From Streptomyces prunicolor NBRC 13075 (GTDB lineage: Bacteria; Actinomycetota; Actinomycetes; Streptomycetales; Streptomycetaceae), in assembly GCF_000367365.1 (NCBI RefSeq), contig NZ_BARF01000033.1, positions 1 through 64,000 of the forward strand: a stretch of 64,000 nucleotides of DNA, written 5' to 3'. The notes beneath the pieces are model-generated. The model saw only the letters and a list, made by a program, of their open reading frames with translations. It made no database searches and was not told the origin of the DNA. Below, in pieces: positions 17,161 to 26,617 of this stretch. The translations under genes were made by a program, and so were the position numbers. Position 1 is the first letter of the stretch. Every line of letters begins with the position of its first letter.

Positions 17161-19434
17161 TCACGGAGTGAGCTGCCACTGCTCGATGTAGCCGACGTCG
17201 AGTGCCGCGCGGTCCTGTACCCGCAACTTCCAGGTGCCGTTGACCGGTTGGGCGGAGGCGTCGACCGTGAAGGTCTGGTCGACGTTGTCGGTGGAGCCGC
17301 CGGCGCGGTTCAGCAGGGAGTAGACGGTTCCGTTCGGACCCACGAGGTCGACGGTCAGGTCGCCCCGGTAGGTGTGGATGATCTTGACGTAGACCTGGGT
17401 GGTGGCCGAGGCGTTGCCGTCGCGGCCGGTGACCGTGATCGGCGACTCCACGGCAGTGCTGTTGTCGGGGATGTCGACGCGGGTGCCGCTGGCGTAGATG
17501 TTGGCGATCCGCCAGGTGAAGGCGGCGGTGGCGGTCGCGCCCGTGTCGTCGGTGACGGTCACCGTGACGTCACTGCTCCCGAGGGTGGTCGGGATGCCGG
17601 AGATCAGGCCGGTACTGCTGATGGTCAGTCCGTCCGGCAGTCCCGTGGCCGAATAGGTCAGGCCCGCACCGGAGTTGGTGGTGTACGCGTCCGTCTGCAG
17701 GGACACGGACTGTCCGACTCCGCTGATCTGACCGGCGATCGGGGCCACGTTGACGCCGAGCGCGATCCGGCTTCCCACGTTGATCGCCGCCCACGCGTCG
17801 GCCACGGCGAGGTAGGTCGGGCTGTACGCGCCGAAGAGGTCCGCGGCGGCCTGCAGGGTCGCGGTGCGGGCACCGGCGTAGTTGGTGGAGGAGGTCATGT
17901 ACGTGGAGAGCGCCCGATACCAGACCTTCTGGGCGTTGTCGATGCCGATGCCGGCGACCGGCACACCGTCGTAGGTGGGGCTGTCGTAGGCGACCCCGTT
18001 GACGGTCTTCGCGCCGCTGCCCTCGGACAGCAGGTAGAAGAGGTGGTTCGCCGGGCCCGAGGAGTAGTGGACGTCGACGCTGCCGAGCGTCGAGCTCCAG
18101 TAGTCGCGGGACGCGCCGTCCTTGGAGGGCTTGTCCATGTAACGCAGCGGTGTGCCGTTGCCGTTGATGTCGATCTTCTCGCCGACCATGTAGTCGGGGA
18201 CGTCGGCGGGCAGGTTCTCGTGGAACTCCACCGCGGCGGCGAAGATGTCCGAGGTCGCCTCGTTGAGGCCGCCCGACTCGCCGGAGTAGGTGAGGCCGGC
18301 GGTCGCGGCGGTGACGCCGTGGCTCATCTCGTGCGCGGCCACGTCCAGCGCGGTCAGCGGGTGGGTGTTGCCCGAGCCGTCGCCGTAGGTCATGCAGAAG
18401 CAGGTGTCGTCCCAGAACGCGTTGACGTAGTTGTTGCCGTAGTGGGCCCGGCTGTAGGCGGCCACGCCGTCGTTGCGTATGCCGTTCCGCCCGAAGACGT
18501 CCTTGTAGTAGTCCCAGGTCGCCGCCGCGCCGAACGCGACGTCCACGCCCGCGGTCTGCCGGTTGCTCTGGGTTCCGTCGCCCCAACCATCGTTGTCATC
18601 CGTAAACAGGGTGCCGGTGCCGGAGGTGCCCTGGTTCAGGTCGTAGGTGCGGTGTCCGGCGCGATCGCCGTCGACGAGTTGGTACGTCGAGCCGGAGAGC
18701 GTGGTGCCGAGCGGGACGGATCCGTTGAACTGGCCGGTGCCGGTGCCCGTTTCGATGCCCTGGTACTGGAAGACGGCCTTGCCGGAGTCCGCGTCGGTGA
18801 TCACATGGAGTTCACTGGGCGTACCGTCGTCCTGGAAGCCGCCGACCACAGCCTCCCAGGCGAGGACGGGCTTGGCTCCGGCGGCCCAGACCACGAGCCG
18901 TGGGGCGCCGTCGAGTCGGGCCTTCTCGCCGCCCGCCTTGGACGCTGCCGCGAGCGCCTTGGTCTTCACCGTCGCCGATGTCACGTTCGGGGTGATGCCC
19001 GGCAGGGTCAGGCCGGCCTTCGCGGCCTTCGTCACCGTCAGCCGGCCGCTCTTGGCGTGCACGACCAGGTCGCCGCCGAGGACGGGCAGCCCGGAGTACG
19101 TCCGCTCGTAGCGGGTGTGGGTGGTGCCGTCGGCGTCCTGGCTGACGTCCTTGACGACGAGCTTCTCCTTGGCACCGAGGCCGAGGGTCTTCGCGGTGTT
19201 CTTGACCGCGGCGCCCGCGCTCTTGAGGAGGGCGGCGTGCTTCGCCGGCGACAGGGCGGCCGGGGCCGCTGCGGCCCGCGGGGTGGCCAGGATCTTCGCG
19301 GGGGTGGCGTGCCCGCCGGGAGCGGCGGAGGCGGCGCCGGTCTGCATACCGGCGGCCAGCAGGGTGCCGATCGCCGTGAGTACGAGGGCGGCGGTGTATC
19401 TGGGGTGGTGCGGATAACGGTCAAGCCGGGTCAA
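17161..19434 (-). CDS. Secreted neutral metalloprotease, M4 (thermolysin) family with C-terminal Ig-like and P domains
   Basis: The 757-residue protein has a signal peptide (about 1-38) and FTP/PepSY propeptide domains (about 65-205). The M4 catalytic domain carries AAHEMSHGVT (zinc ligands and catalytic Glu, about 366-370) and GGLNEATSD (third ligand, about 389). After the M4 C-terminal helical domain come an Ig-like putative domain (about 565-645) and a proprotein-convertase P domain (about 650-757). It is an extracellular zymogen endopeptidase. Translation starts at TTG 19434 with a strong AAGGAG eight bases upstream; no better start exists. Confidence 0.93.
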   Translation of the reverse strand: MTRLDRYPHHPRYTAALVLTAIGTLLAAGMQTGAASAAPGGHATPAKILATPRAAAAPAALSPAKHAALLKSAGAAVKNTAKTLGLGAKEKLVVKDVSQDADGTTHTRYERTYSGLPVLGGDLVVHAKSGRLTVTKAAKAGLTLPGITPNVTSATVKTKALAAASKAGGEKARLDGAPRLVVWAAGAKPVLAWEAVVGGFQDDGTPSELHVITDADSGKAVFQYQGIETGTGTGQFNGSVPLGTTLSGSTYQLVDGDRAGHRTYDLNQGTSGTGTLFTDDNDGWGDGTQSNRQTAGVDVAFGAAATWDYYKDVFGRNGIRNDGVAAYSRAHYGNNYVNAFWDDTCFCMTYGDGSGNTHPLTALDVAAHEMSHGVTAATAGLTYSGESGGLNEATSDIFAAAVEFHENLPADVPDYMVGEKIDINGNGTPLRYMDKPSKDGASRDYWSSTLGSVDVHYSSGPANHLFYLLSEGSGAKTVNGVAYDSPTYDGVPVAGIGIDNAQKVWYRALSTYMTSSTNYAGARTATLQAAADLFGAYSPTYLAVADAWAAINVGSRIALGVNVAPIAGQISGVGQSVSLQTDAYTTNSGAGLTYSATGLPDGLTISSTGLISGIPTTLGSSDVTVTVTDDTGATATAAFTWRIANIYASGTRVDIPDNSTAVESPITVTGRDGNASATTQVYVKIIHTYRGDLTVDLVGPNGTVYSLLNRAGGSTDNVDQTFTVDASAQPVNGTWKLRVQDRAALDVGYIEQWQLTP

Positions 19435-19972
19435 GGCGTTCTCCTTATGTGGGGTGGTCGGACTCGGTGGAGTCCTGGAGAGCGGGTCGGGCCGGGATAC
19501 GGCCGTCCGGCGGCGCGCGGGTGCGGGGAGGAAGGGTGAGGAGGAAGTGAACGCTCGGTGAGCGTGGTGCTCAGCAGCCTGGCATCACGCCCACAGAATT
19601 GTCATGGCTATAACAAGGCAACGGCTCAAAATGACCGTTGCGAACTGCGGATCACTCGCTTGAGCAACACTTTTCAGCCGCACGTCGGGTGCCGACACCA
19701 CGCGGGAACATCGGGCCGTCGAACAGGTGGTTGAATGACGAGCCGGAGGGGTAATCAGTCCCTCAACTCGCGTACGGCGTCTACGACTTGCCCCACCAGG
19801 ACAGCCACGCCACGAGCGCGGCACCAGCCGCCCGTGAAGACGCTGGCATATGCCAGAAGCACCACCGGATCGTGTGTTGCCAAATCCCTTACAGGGCGTC
19901 GCAGCCTGTGCGACAGTCGTTACCGGTCCCTCCATCCGCCTTGGTCGTACCGTCCCCGCATCGGAGTGCGTC
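19435..19972. other. 538-bp divergent intergenic region with two dyads
   Basis: No gene was found here. GCAACGG (19618-19624) and CCGTTGC (19635-19641) form a dyad with a 10-base spacer, about 185-207 bp upstream of the metalloprotease start and in an AT-richer patch that is a likely promoter area. CTGGCATATGCCAG (19843-19856) is a perfect 14-bp palindrome 117 bp upstream of the phosphatase start. Regulators unknown. Confidence 0.45.
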
Positions 19973-21400
19973 ATGCCGTCCCACCTCTCTGCGGACCGCC
20001 CCGCCGCCCAGCCGCCCGCGCGCGGCTCGGTCGACGCGCTGATATCGCAGGCGCGGCGGCTCATGGGCGACGTGGACGCCGTACGGCGGGACGCGCAGCA
20101 CGACGGTGCGGACCCTCGCGAGCGGTGGCAGCGGGCGCTGTGCGATCTGGCGCTGCATCAACTCAACGATCTCGACGAGCACTTGGCCCAGTTGCGGGAC
20201 GGCCCGCCGCCCGTGCCGGCCACCGCGGAGGCGCCGCTCGTCCCAACTGCCGTACCGGACACGCCTCGTGACGACTCGCTGCTCAGCCGGGTCGGCAGTG
20301 CCGAGTGGAATCTGCTGACGGACGGGGCGAGTTGGTCCGGGGAGCTGTATCAGATCCTCGGCCGCGATCCGGCCGCTCCTCCGCTCACCCTCGACGAACT
20401 GCCGTCGCTGGTCCTCGACGAGGACCGCCCCAGCCTGACCGCGATGGTCACGGACTGCCTGATCGACGCCAAGCCCATAGACGGCGAGTTCCGGATCGTG
20501 CGGCCCGACGGCGCCGTACGGACCGTGCACATGATGGGCGAGCCCGTGCTCGACGCCGACGGTGGCACCGCCTCGATGTGGGCGGTGCTGCGGGACGTCA
20601 GCGAACTGCGCCGCAGCCAGCGGACGGTGAGCGAGACCCGTGACTCGCTGCAGCTCCACCGGCACCACGCGCAGACCGAGCGCCGGCTCGCGGTCGAGCT
20701 GCAGGAGGCCGTGCTGCCGCCGTGGCGCGGCTCCCTGCGGCTCCCGCACCAGGGGCCGGAGACACTCGACCTGGCCGCCCGCTATCTGCCCTCCTCCACG
20801 AGCGCGCTGATCGGCGGCGATTGGTACGACGCGCTCCAACTGTCCGACGGAGCGACGCTGTTGAGCGTCGGCGACCTCACCGGACACGGTGTCGCCGTCA
20901 CCTCGGGCATGGCGATGCTGCTCGGCGCCCTGCGCGGCATGGCGATGGCGGGCACCGAACCCGGTCAACTGATGTCCTGGCTCAACCAGTTACTCGACGC
21001 CACCGTGCAACCGGCCCTGGGCAGCGCGGTGTGCTGCCGCTACCGCCCCGAGACCCGCACCCTGGCCTGGGCGCAGGCAGGACACCCCGCCCCGCTGCTG
21101 TTCCGCGACGGGACGGGGCGCATGCTGAGCGCACCGGACGGCGTCCTGCTCGGCGCCACCTCGGGGGCGGCCTACGGACAGGCCGAGGAAACCCTCGAAG
21201 CGGGCGACGTCCTCCTGCTGCACACCGACGGACTGGTGCCGGGGCACACCGGAGAAGCAGCCGTGCGCCAACTCCTCGACCTGGCCCCGCGGTTCGGCGA
21301 GGCGCGCACCGCACAGGACTGCGTACGGATGGTCGTGGAGGAGTTCGGCGACACCGAGCGCGCGGACGACGCGTGCGTGCTCATCGCCAGGACGACCTGA
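19973..21400 (+). CDS. PAS-PP2C (SpoIIE-like) Ser/Thr phosphatase, TTA-containing
   Basis: The 475-residue protein has a variable N-terminal region, a PAS-like sensor at about 105-215 (AEWNLLTDGASWSGELYQIL ... GEFRIVRPDGAVR), a short coiled linker and a SpoIIE-type PP2C domain from about 235 (RRLAVELQEAVLPP; IGGDWYDAL and VGDLTGHGV hold metal-binding Asp residues). Such proteins usually dephosphorylate anti-anti-sigma factors. The ATG at 19973 has GGAG six bases upstream. Codon 340 (20990-20992) is TTA, so translation should depend on the bldA tRNA and be developmentally timed. It is convergent with the NsdA-like gene. Confidence 0.9.
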   Translation: MPSHLSADRPAAQPPARGSVDALISQARRLMGDVDAVRRDAQHDGADPRERWQRALCDLALHQLNDLDEHLAQLRDGPPPVPATAEAPLVPTAVPDTPRDDSLLSRVGSAEWNLLTDGASWSGELYQILGRDPAAPPLTLDELPSLVLDEDRPSLTAMVTDCLIDAKPIDGEFRIVRPDGAVRTVHMMGEPVLDADGGTASMWAVLRDVSELRRSQRTVSETRDSLQLHRHHAQTERRLAVELQEAVLPPWRGSLRLPHQGPETLDLAARYLPSSTSALIGGDWYDALQLSDGATLLSVGDLTGHGVAVTSGMAMLLGALRGMAMAGTEPGQLMSWLNQLLDATVQPALGSAVCCRYRPETRTLAWAQAGHPAPLLFRDGTGRMLSAPDGVLLGATSGAAYGQAEETLEAGDVLLLHTDGLVPGHTGEAAVRQLLDLAPRFGEARTAQDCVRMVVEEFGDTERADDACVLIARTT

Positions 21401-21424
21401 GAAAGAAGCGGCTGCACGAACTCC

Positions 21425-21446
21425 TTGTGCGGAAGGAGCCGCACAA
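21425..21446. terminator. Hairpin between convergent genes
   Basis: TTGTGCGG and CCGCACAA make a perfect 8-bp stem around AAGGAG. An alternative CTCCTT/AAGGAG pairing overlaps it. It separates the phosphatase and NsdA-like genes and may end both transcripts. Confidence 0.7.
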
Positions 21447-21451
21447 ACCCC

Positions 21452-22960
21452 TTATGCCTGGGCGCTGTTGCCGCCCCTGGCCCTGGGGATCTTCGACTGT
21501 GTCTTCGGCAGCGCGAGTTTGATCTCCTCCCGCAGTTCGTGGATCCTCGGATAGTCGGCGTACTGGGCGGTGAGCCGGTACATCTCGCGCAGCCGGTCCC
21601 AGGTGCGGTGGGAGGAGTTCGATCCCATCGACGCCAGGGCCAACCGCGCGTACCTGTCCGCCTGTTCGGGATCGTCCGCGATGAAGCACGCGGAGGCCAT
21701 CGACAGGAAGTCGAAGATCTTCGACCGCTGCCGTCCGTCGACCCGCAGCGCCAGGGCCTTCTCCGCGAAGTACTGGGCGTGCACGGCCGCTCCGGGCTCG
21801 TGCTCGGCCAGGGTCCGGTAGGCCAGGGCCTGCATGCCGTAGAGGTCCTCCTCCCTGAACGTCTGCATCCAGCTGGGGGGCGGTACGTCGCCGCGGTCGG
21901 AGACGAAGAGGTCCTCCGCCTGACCGAGGGTGCGGCGCATGGCCTGACCCTTGCCCATCGACGCCTGTGCCCAGGCCTCGATGGTGTAGAGCATCGCCTG
22001 GGTGCGCGGCAGCACCTCGTCGCCGGAACCGGTCTTGGCGAGTTTCATGAGATCGAGTGCGTCGTCGGGCCGGCCCAGGTGCACCATCTGGCGAGCCGCC
22101 CGGGAGAGCGCCTCCCCGGCGCGGGGCCGGTCGCCGCCCTCACGGGCCGCGTGGGCGGCGATGACGAAGTACTTCTGGGCCGTGGGTTCCAGGCCGACGT
22201 CGTGCGACATCCAGCCCGCGAGTACGGCGAGATTGGCGGCGACGCCCCACAGGCGCCGCTGCACATCGGCGGGGTGCCGGTAGGCGAGCATGCCGCCCAC
22301 CTCGTTGAGCTGTCCCACCACGGCCTTGCGTTGCAACCCGCCGCCGCGGGCCGCGTCCCAGGCCCGGAACACCTTGACGGACTCCTCCAGTTCCTCGATC
22401 TCCTGCGACCCGATGGGGGCGGCCTCGTAGCGGTCGAACCCAGCGGGGTCGGCGTGCAGGGGATCGTCGAACCGGGGAGCGTCGGCGGAAAGAGTCGGAT
22501 CGGAGTGCAGCCATGCGTACATGGCGCTGCTGAGTGCGGAGCCTGCGGCGAGCGCGGCGCCCGCGCCCACCAAGCCGCGTCGGTTGAGCATGAGGTCCAT
22601 TCCCGTGAATTCGGTGAGGACCGCAGCAGTCCGTTCGGGCGCCCACGGCACACCGTCGGGATGTTCCACACTCCCGTCGTCGGGCCGTTTCCCCACACGC
22701 CCGTGCCGGACCAGACCGAGGTCCTCGATGGTCACGACACGGCCGAGACGCTCGGTGAACAGAGCCGCCAGCACCCTCGGCACCGGATCGCGCGGGATCT
22801 CTCCCGTGTCGATCCAACGCCGAACCCGCGAGGTGTCGGTCGAGAGCTGGGGGTGGCCCATGGCCGCCGCCTGCCGGTTGACCCGCCGCGCGAGTTCGCC
22901 CTTGGACCAGCCGGCCAGGCCGAACAGGTCCGAGAGACGGGAGTTGGGTTGTCCGTTCAC
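21452..22960 (-). CDS. NsdA-like helix-turn-helix/TPR developmental regulator
   Basis: The 502-residue protein starts (GTG 22960, GGGGG upstream) with an HTH-like segment, FGLAGWSKGELARRVNRQA ... TDTSRVRRWIDTGEIPRDP. This matches my memory of the N-terminus of NsdA, a Streptomyces repressor of sporulation and antibiotic production. The motif NRRGLVGAGAALAAG in the middle (about 137) resembles the NsdA family. The C-terminal half is helical with TPR-like repeats. It likely regulates development or secondary metabolism in the cytoplasm. An APH-fold kinase is divergent across 242 bp, and a phosphatase is convergent. Confidence 0.8.
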   Translation of the reverse strand: MNGQPNSRLSDLFGLAGWSKGELARRVNRQAAAMGHPQLSTDTSRVRRWIDTGEIPRDPVPRVLAALFTERLGRVVTIEDLGLVRHGRVGKRPDDGSVEHPDGVPWAPERTAAVLTEFTGMDLMLNRRGLVGAGAALAAGSALSSAMYAWLHSDPTLSADAPRFDDPLHADPAGFDRYEAAPIGSQEIEELEESVKVFRAWDAARGGGLQRKAVVGQLNEVGGMLAYRHPADVQRRLWGVAANLAVLAGWMSHDVGLEPTAQKYFVIAAHAAREGGDRPRAGEALSRAARQMVHLGRPDDALDLMKLAKTGSGDEVLPRTQAMLYTIEAWAQASMGKGQAMRRTLGQAEDLFVSDRGDVPPPSWMQTFREEDLYGMQALAYRTLAEHEPGAAVHAQYFAEKALALRVDGRQRSKIFDFLSMASACFIADDPEQADRYARLALASMGSNSSHRTWDRLREMYRLTAQYADYPRIHELREEIKLALPKTQSKIPRARGGNSAQA

Positions 22961-23202
22961 GTCAAGCCCCCAGGTTCTCGGCTGACTTGAACATAGCCCG
23001 GTGCGCCTTGCCGGGCGACTATTCGCCAGGGTTCGCCAGGGTGCGCCAGATGGTGTGCCACTGCGCATCTGGTGTCAGGTAGGAACGCGCCACCCCGACC
23101 CGGTCACCGAGGGACACTCCCCAGGGTGCACCTGCGGAACCGGGCCGGGAGCGCGCTTGCTTGGACAGGCACTGCAGGCACACGAAGGGATCTGTATCTC
23201 CC

Positions 23203-24348
23203 ATGTACACAGCATCGTCCTCCGTGTCCGCCCCGCCCCGGTCGCTGCACCCCCGCCCGGGCGCCGGCGGCCCCTACCTCGACCCGGCGCGTCCGGCGGC
23301 CGGCCCCGTGCTCGGTGCGGGCAGGCCGCGGCGCGTTCCGGGGCTCGGCACCCAACCGCTCAGCGGGAGACTCGACTTGTCCGGCCCTCAGGGCGCCCAG
23401 CTGCGTACGGCGATCGCGTCGGTGCACCGGATCTGCCCGGAGTTCGCTCCGGTGCAGGTGCTACGCCGCAACGGGCGCTCCGTGCTTCTGGTCGGAACGA
23501 CCGGACGCAGCACGGCCGTTGCGAAGTGTTTACTGGACCACTCCCCCGCGTGGGCCGAGCGGATCCGGCACGAGATAGCGGCCTACCGCTCGTTCGTCCG
23601 GCACCGCCCGCCGGTGCGGGTGCCGCGGCTGATCGCGGCGGATCCGGACAACTGCACACTGGTCATCGAGCGGATGCCGGGCCGGGTGGCGGCACTGCAC
23701 CGGCACCCGGCGGAGGCCCCGCCGCGGGCGGACATCCGGGCGGCGCTCGGCGCGATCTGCCGGCTGAACGCCTGGCGGCCACCGGCGGGCACGTTCGACG
23801 CCCCGCTGGACTACGCGGCCCGGATCTCCCGCTTTCACGAGCTGGGGCTGCTCACCGACCGGGACATGGGAGACCTGCAGAAACTCCTGCACGGCATCGC
23901 GCACTCGGCGGGCCGCGGCGGGATGGGCCAGTTCTGTCACGGCGACGCCCTGCTGTCCAACATCCTTCTCTCACCGGCCGGTCCAGTGCTGGTGGACTGG
24001 GAGCACGCGGGCTGGTATCTGCCGGGCTACGACCTGGCGACGCTGTGGGCGGTCCTCGGGGACGCGCCGGTGGCCCGGCGGCAGATCAGCCAGATCGCGC
24101 AGTCGGCGGGACCGGCCTCGCGTGACGCGTTCCTGGTGAACCTGATGCTGGTGCTGACCCGCGAGATCCGTACCTACGAGATGGCCGTGCAGCGTTCGAT
24201 GCACGACTCGGCCCCGGCGGCACCGGGAGTGGTGGCCCACCCGGGTGCTGCGCCGTCCGGCGAGGAACAACGGCTGCTGCTGAGGCGGCTGCACGACGAC
24301 TGCCAGATGGCCCGCCGGGCCGTGCGTGCGGCGGTCGGCACTCGCTGA
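23203..24348 (+). CDS. Aminoglycoside phosphotransferase-fold kinase, TTA-containing
   Basis: The 381-residue protein has the APH/choline kinase catalytic motifs [12 protein letters not shown] (catalytic Asp, about 248) and [10 protein letters not shown] (metal-binding Asp). The first 65 residues are Pro/Arg-rich and probably disordered. It phosphorylates an unknown small molecule; antibiotic resistance is possible but not shown. The ATG at 23203 follows GAAGGGA at a rather long distance. Codon 110 (23530-23532) is TTA, which suggests bldA dependence. A 20-bp hairpin terminator follows the gene. Confidence 0.85.
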   Translation: MYTASSSVSAPPRSLHPRPGAGGPYLDPARPAAGPVLGAGRPRRVPGLGTQPLSGRLDLSGPQGAQLRTAIASVHRICPEFAPVQVLRRNGRSVLLVGTTGRSTAVAKCLLDHSPAWAERIRHEIAAYRSFVRHRPPVRVPRLIAADPDNCTLVIERMPGRVAALHRHPAEAPPRADIRAALGAICRLNAWRPPAGTFDAPLDYAARISRFHELGLLTDRDMGDLQKLLHGIAHSAGRGGMGQFCHGDALLSNILLSPAGPVLVDWEHAGWYLPGYDLATLWAVLGDAPVARRQISQIAQSAGPASRDAFLVNLMLVLTREIRTYEMAVQRSMHDSAPAAPGVVAHPGAAPSGEEQRLLLRRLHDDCQMARRAVRAAVGTR

Positions 24349-24353
24349 CGGGG

Positions 24354-24400
24354 ACGAAGGTCCGCGGTGCGCCCTGCAGCGGCGCACCGCGGACCTTCGT
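24354..24400. terminator. Very strong hairpin terminator (20-bp perfect stem)
   Basis: Arms 24354-24373 and 24381-24400 are perfectly complementary over 20 bp around a 7-base loop, starting six bases after the kinase stop codon. Confidence 0.92.
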
Positions 24401-24410
24401 GTGTCTCAGC

Positions 24411-24449
24411 CACATATGGCGCTCCCACATATGGCTCGTATATGGCTCG
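24411..24449. promoter_or_regulatory. Three CATATGGC-type direct repeats upstream of the amidase gene
   Basis: CACATATGGC occurs at 24411 and 24426, and TATATGGCTCG at 24439. The sites are spaced 15 and 12-13 bp. They lie about 190-225 bp upstream of the secreted amidase and just past the terminator of the previous gene, in an otherwise GC-rich stretch. They could be operator half-sites; the regulator is unknown. Confidence 0.4.
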
Positions 24450-24637
24450 CCCATTGGTGTACTCCACTGACGCCCCGCAGGCCCGAAAGCCGCCGCCACG
24501 AAACTCCTCGCAGCCCCCGTTGACATGGGAAATCACCTTCCTCTGGGCATGATTGACGGATCGTCGGCAAGCCGGTACCACTGACGCACGCCCGGCCCCG
24601 CACGGTTCAGCACACCCCACCGTCCCAGGAGGCTGCA

Positions 24638-26608
24638 TTGCGAGGATCCTCGACCGACCCCAACCGCTCTCCCGGACACAGACGCGCGCGCCGATCCCTC
24701 GGCGCGCTCGCCACCGCCGCCCTGCTGCTGCCCCTACTGGGCGCGGCCCCCGCGGAGAGCCCCACCGGCTCCTCCGCCGCCACCCTCCAGCGGGCGTTCG
24801 CGTCGGCGTCCGCCGAGTACCACGTGCCGCAGACGGTCCTGCTGGCCGTCTCCTATCTCCAGTCCCGCTGGGACACGCACGGCGGAGCGCCGAGTGTGAC
24901 CGGCGGCTACGGCCCGATGCACCTCACGGACGCCCGCACCGCCCTCGCCGCGACGGAGCACCTGAGCGAGGGCTCCGAGGACCCCCGCGGCGACAGCGCC
25001 CGCGCTGCCCTGCACCCCACCGCACAGATCCCGGCGGACTCCCAACTCCCGGCCCGGCTCAGGACGTTGGCGAAGGCGGCCGAACTGACCGGCCTTCCGG
25101 CAGCCGACCTCCGTACCGACGAGACCGCCAATGTGGCCGGCGGCGCCGCACTGCTGGCCGACGCCCAGAAGGGTCTCGGCGAGCCGCTGAGCACGGACCC
25201 GGCCGACTGGTACGGCGCGATCGCGCGCTTCTCCGGCGCGGACGACACGGCCACTGCTGCGGCGTATGCCAACGATGTCTACGACGTGATCCACACCGGC
25301 GAGGCGCGCACCACGGACGCCGGGCAGCAGGTCGCGCTGGCCGCCCGGCCGGACCTCGCGCCCGACACCGCGCAGCTGAAGGAGACCGGGCTGCGCACGG
25401 TCCCCGCCGACAGTACAGAGTGCCCCAAGAAGGTGTCCTGCGAGTGGATCCCGGCGCCGTACTCCCAGTTCGGGGACGACGACTACGGCAACCACGACCT
25501 GGGCGACCGGCCCGCGTCGCAGAGCATCAAGTACATCGTCATCCATGACACGGAAGGCCAGTGGGCCGGTGTCCTGAACCTGGTCCAGGACCCCACCTAT
25601 GTGTCCTGGAACTACACGATCCGCTCCACCGACGGTCTCATCGCCCAGCATGTGAAGGCCAAGGACGTGGCCTGGCACGCGGGCAACTGGTACATCAACG
25701 CCAAGTCGATCGGCATCGAGCACGAGGGCTTCCTCGCCGCGCCGGACGCCTGGTACACGGAGGCGATGTACCGCGCGTCGGCCCGACTGGTGAAGTACCT
25801 GACGAAGAAGTACGGCATCCCGCTGGACCGGCAGCACATCCTCGGCCACGACAACGTGCCGGGTCCGACCACGTCCACGATCCCCGGGATGCACACCGAC
25901 CCGGGCCCGTACTGGGACTGGGCGCACTACTTCGCCCTGCTGGGCCACTCCTTCAAGCAGACCGCCAAGAAGAGCGGCGGCCTGGTGACGATCCGCCCCG
26001 ACTACGCCGCCAACCAGCCGGTGTACACGGGCTGCGTCACCGCCGGCCAGGCGTGCGCGGCGCACGGGTCGAGCGAGGTCCGGCTGTACTCCGGGCCCGG
26101 CGAGACCTACCCCCTGATCAAGGACATCGGCCTCGGGACGACCCCGACCACCGGGGTCAACGACCTCTCCTCACGGGTGTCCACCGGTCAGCAGTACGCG
26201 GTGGCCGACCGCTCCGGGGACTGGACCGCGATCTGGTACCTGGGTCAGGAGGCCTGGTTCAAGAACCCGAAGAAGCAGCCCACCGCGGTGCAGGCGGCCG
26301 GTCTGGTGGTGACGCCGAAGGAGGGTGTGGACAGCGTCCCGGTGTACGGCCGCGCCTACCCGGAGGCCTCCGCCTATCCGACGGGAGTGCCCGCCCAGGC
26401 GATCTCCCCGCTGCCGTACAAACTGCTCAAGGGCCAGAAGTACGTGGTCGGTGACAAGGTGCCCGGCGAGTACTACTACGCGGTCACCTTCACCACCGAC
26501 TCGCACAAGGTCGTCGTAGGAAAGGATCTCTACTACGAGATCCAGTACGGCCACCGGGTGGAGTTCGTGCGCGCCGCCGACGTGACGGTGGAACGTTCCG
26601 GCCGGTAG
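24638..26608 (+). CDS. Secreted N-acetylmuramoyl-L-alanine amidase with N-terminal lytic-like region and SH3-like tail
   Basis: The 656-residue protein starts at TTG 24638 behind a strong AGGAGG. Residues 1-40 form a signal peptide. Residues 45-245 resemble a lysozyme-fold region (VPQTVLLAVSYLQSRW ... GGYGPMHL) but have no clear catalytic Glu. The Amidase_2 domain spans about 298-430 with zinc-ligand histidines in IVIHDTEG (about 303) and GMHTDPGPYWDW, plus HVKAKDVAWHAG. The C-terminal third holds SH3-like segments (VRLYSGPGETYPL). It should cleave peptidoglycan stem peptides from glycan during growth or development. Confidence 0.88.
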   Translation: MRGSSTDPNRSPGHRRARRSLGALATAALLLPLLGAAPAESPTGSSAATLQRAFASASAEYHVPQTVLLAVSYLQSRWDTHGGAPSVTGGYGPMHLTDARTALAATEHLSEGSEDPRGDSARAALHPTAQIPADSQLPARLRTLAKAAELTGLPAADLRTDETANVAGGAALLADAQKGLGEPLSTDPADWYGAIARFSGADDTATAAAYANDVYDVIHTGEARTTDAGQQVALAARPDLAPDTAQLKETGLRTVPADSTECPKKVSCEWIPAPYSQFGDDDYGNHDLGDRPASQSIKYIVIHDTEGQWAGVLNLVQDPTYVSWNYTIRSTDGLIAQHVKAKDVAWHAGNWYINAKSIGIEHEGFLAAPDAWYTEAMYRASARLVKYLTKKYGIPLDRQHILGHDNVPGPTTSTIPGMHTDPGPYWDWAHYFALLGHSFKQTAKKSGGLVTIRPDYAANQPVYTGCVTAGQACAAHGSSEVRLYSGPGETYPLIKDIGLGTTPTTGVNDLSSRVSTGQQYAVADRSGDWTAIWYLGQEAWFKNPKKQPTAVQAAGLVVTPKEGVDSVPVYGRAYPEASAYPTGVPAQAISPLPYKLLKGQKYVVGDKVPGEYYYAVTFTTDSHKVVVGKDLYYEIQYGHRVEFVRAADVTVERSGR

Positions 26609-26617
26609 GCAGTCGCC

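Noticed and set aside
18136..18141. Apparent TTA codons in the metalloprotease, phospholipase and thiolase genes.
   Set aside because: On checking the frame these are CGT-TAC or CTT-ACC contexts, not in-frame TTA codons.
17248..19539. 763-codon plus-strand frame opposite the metalloprotease.
   Set aside because: Val/Gly/Arg-rich antisense shadow of a clear M4 protease; no motif or Shine-Dalgarno.
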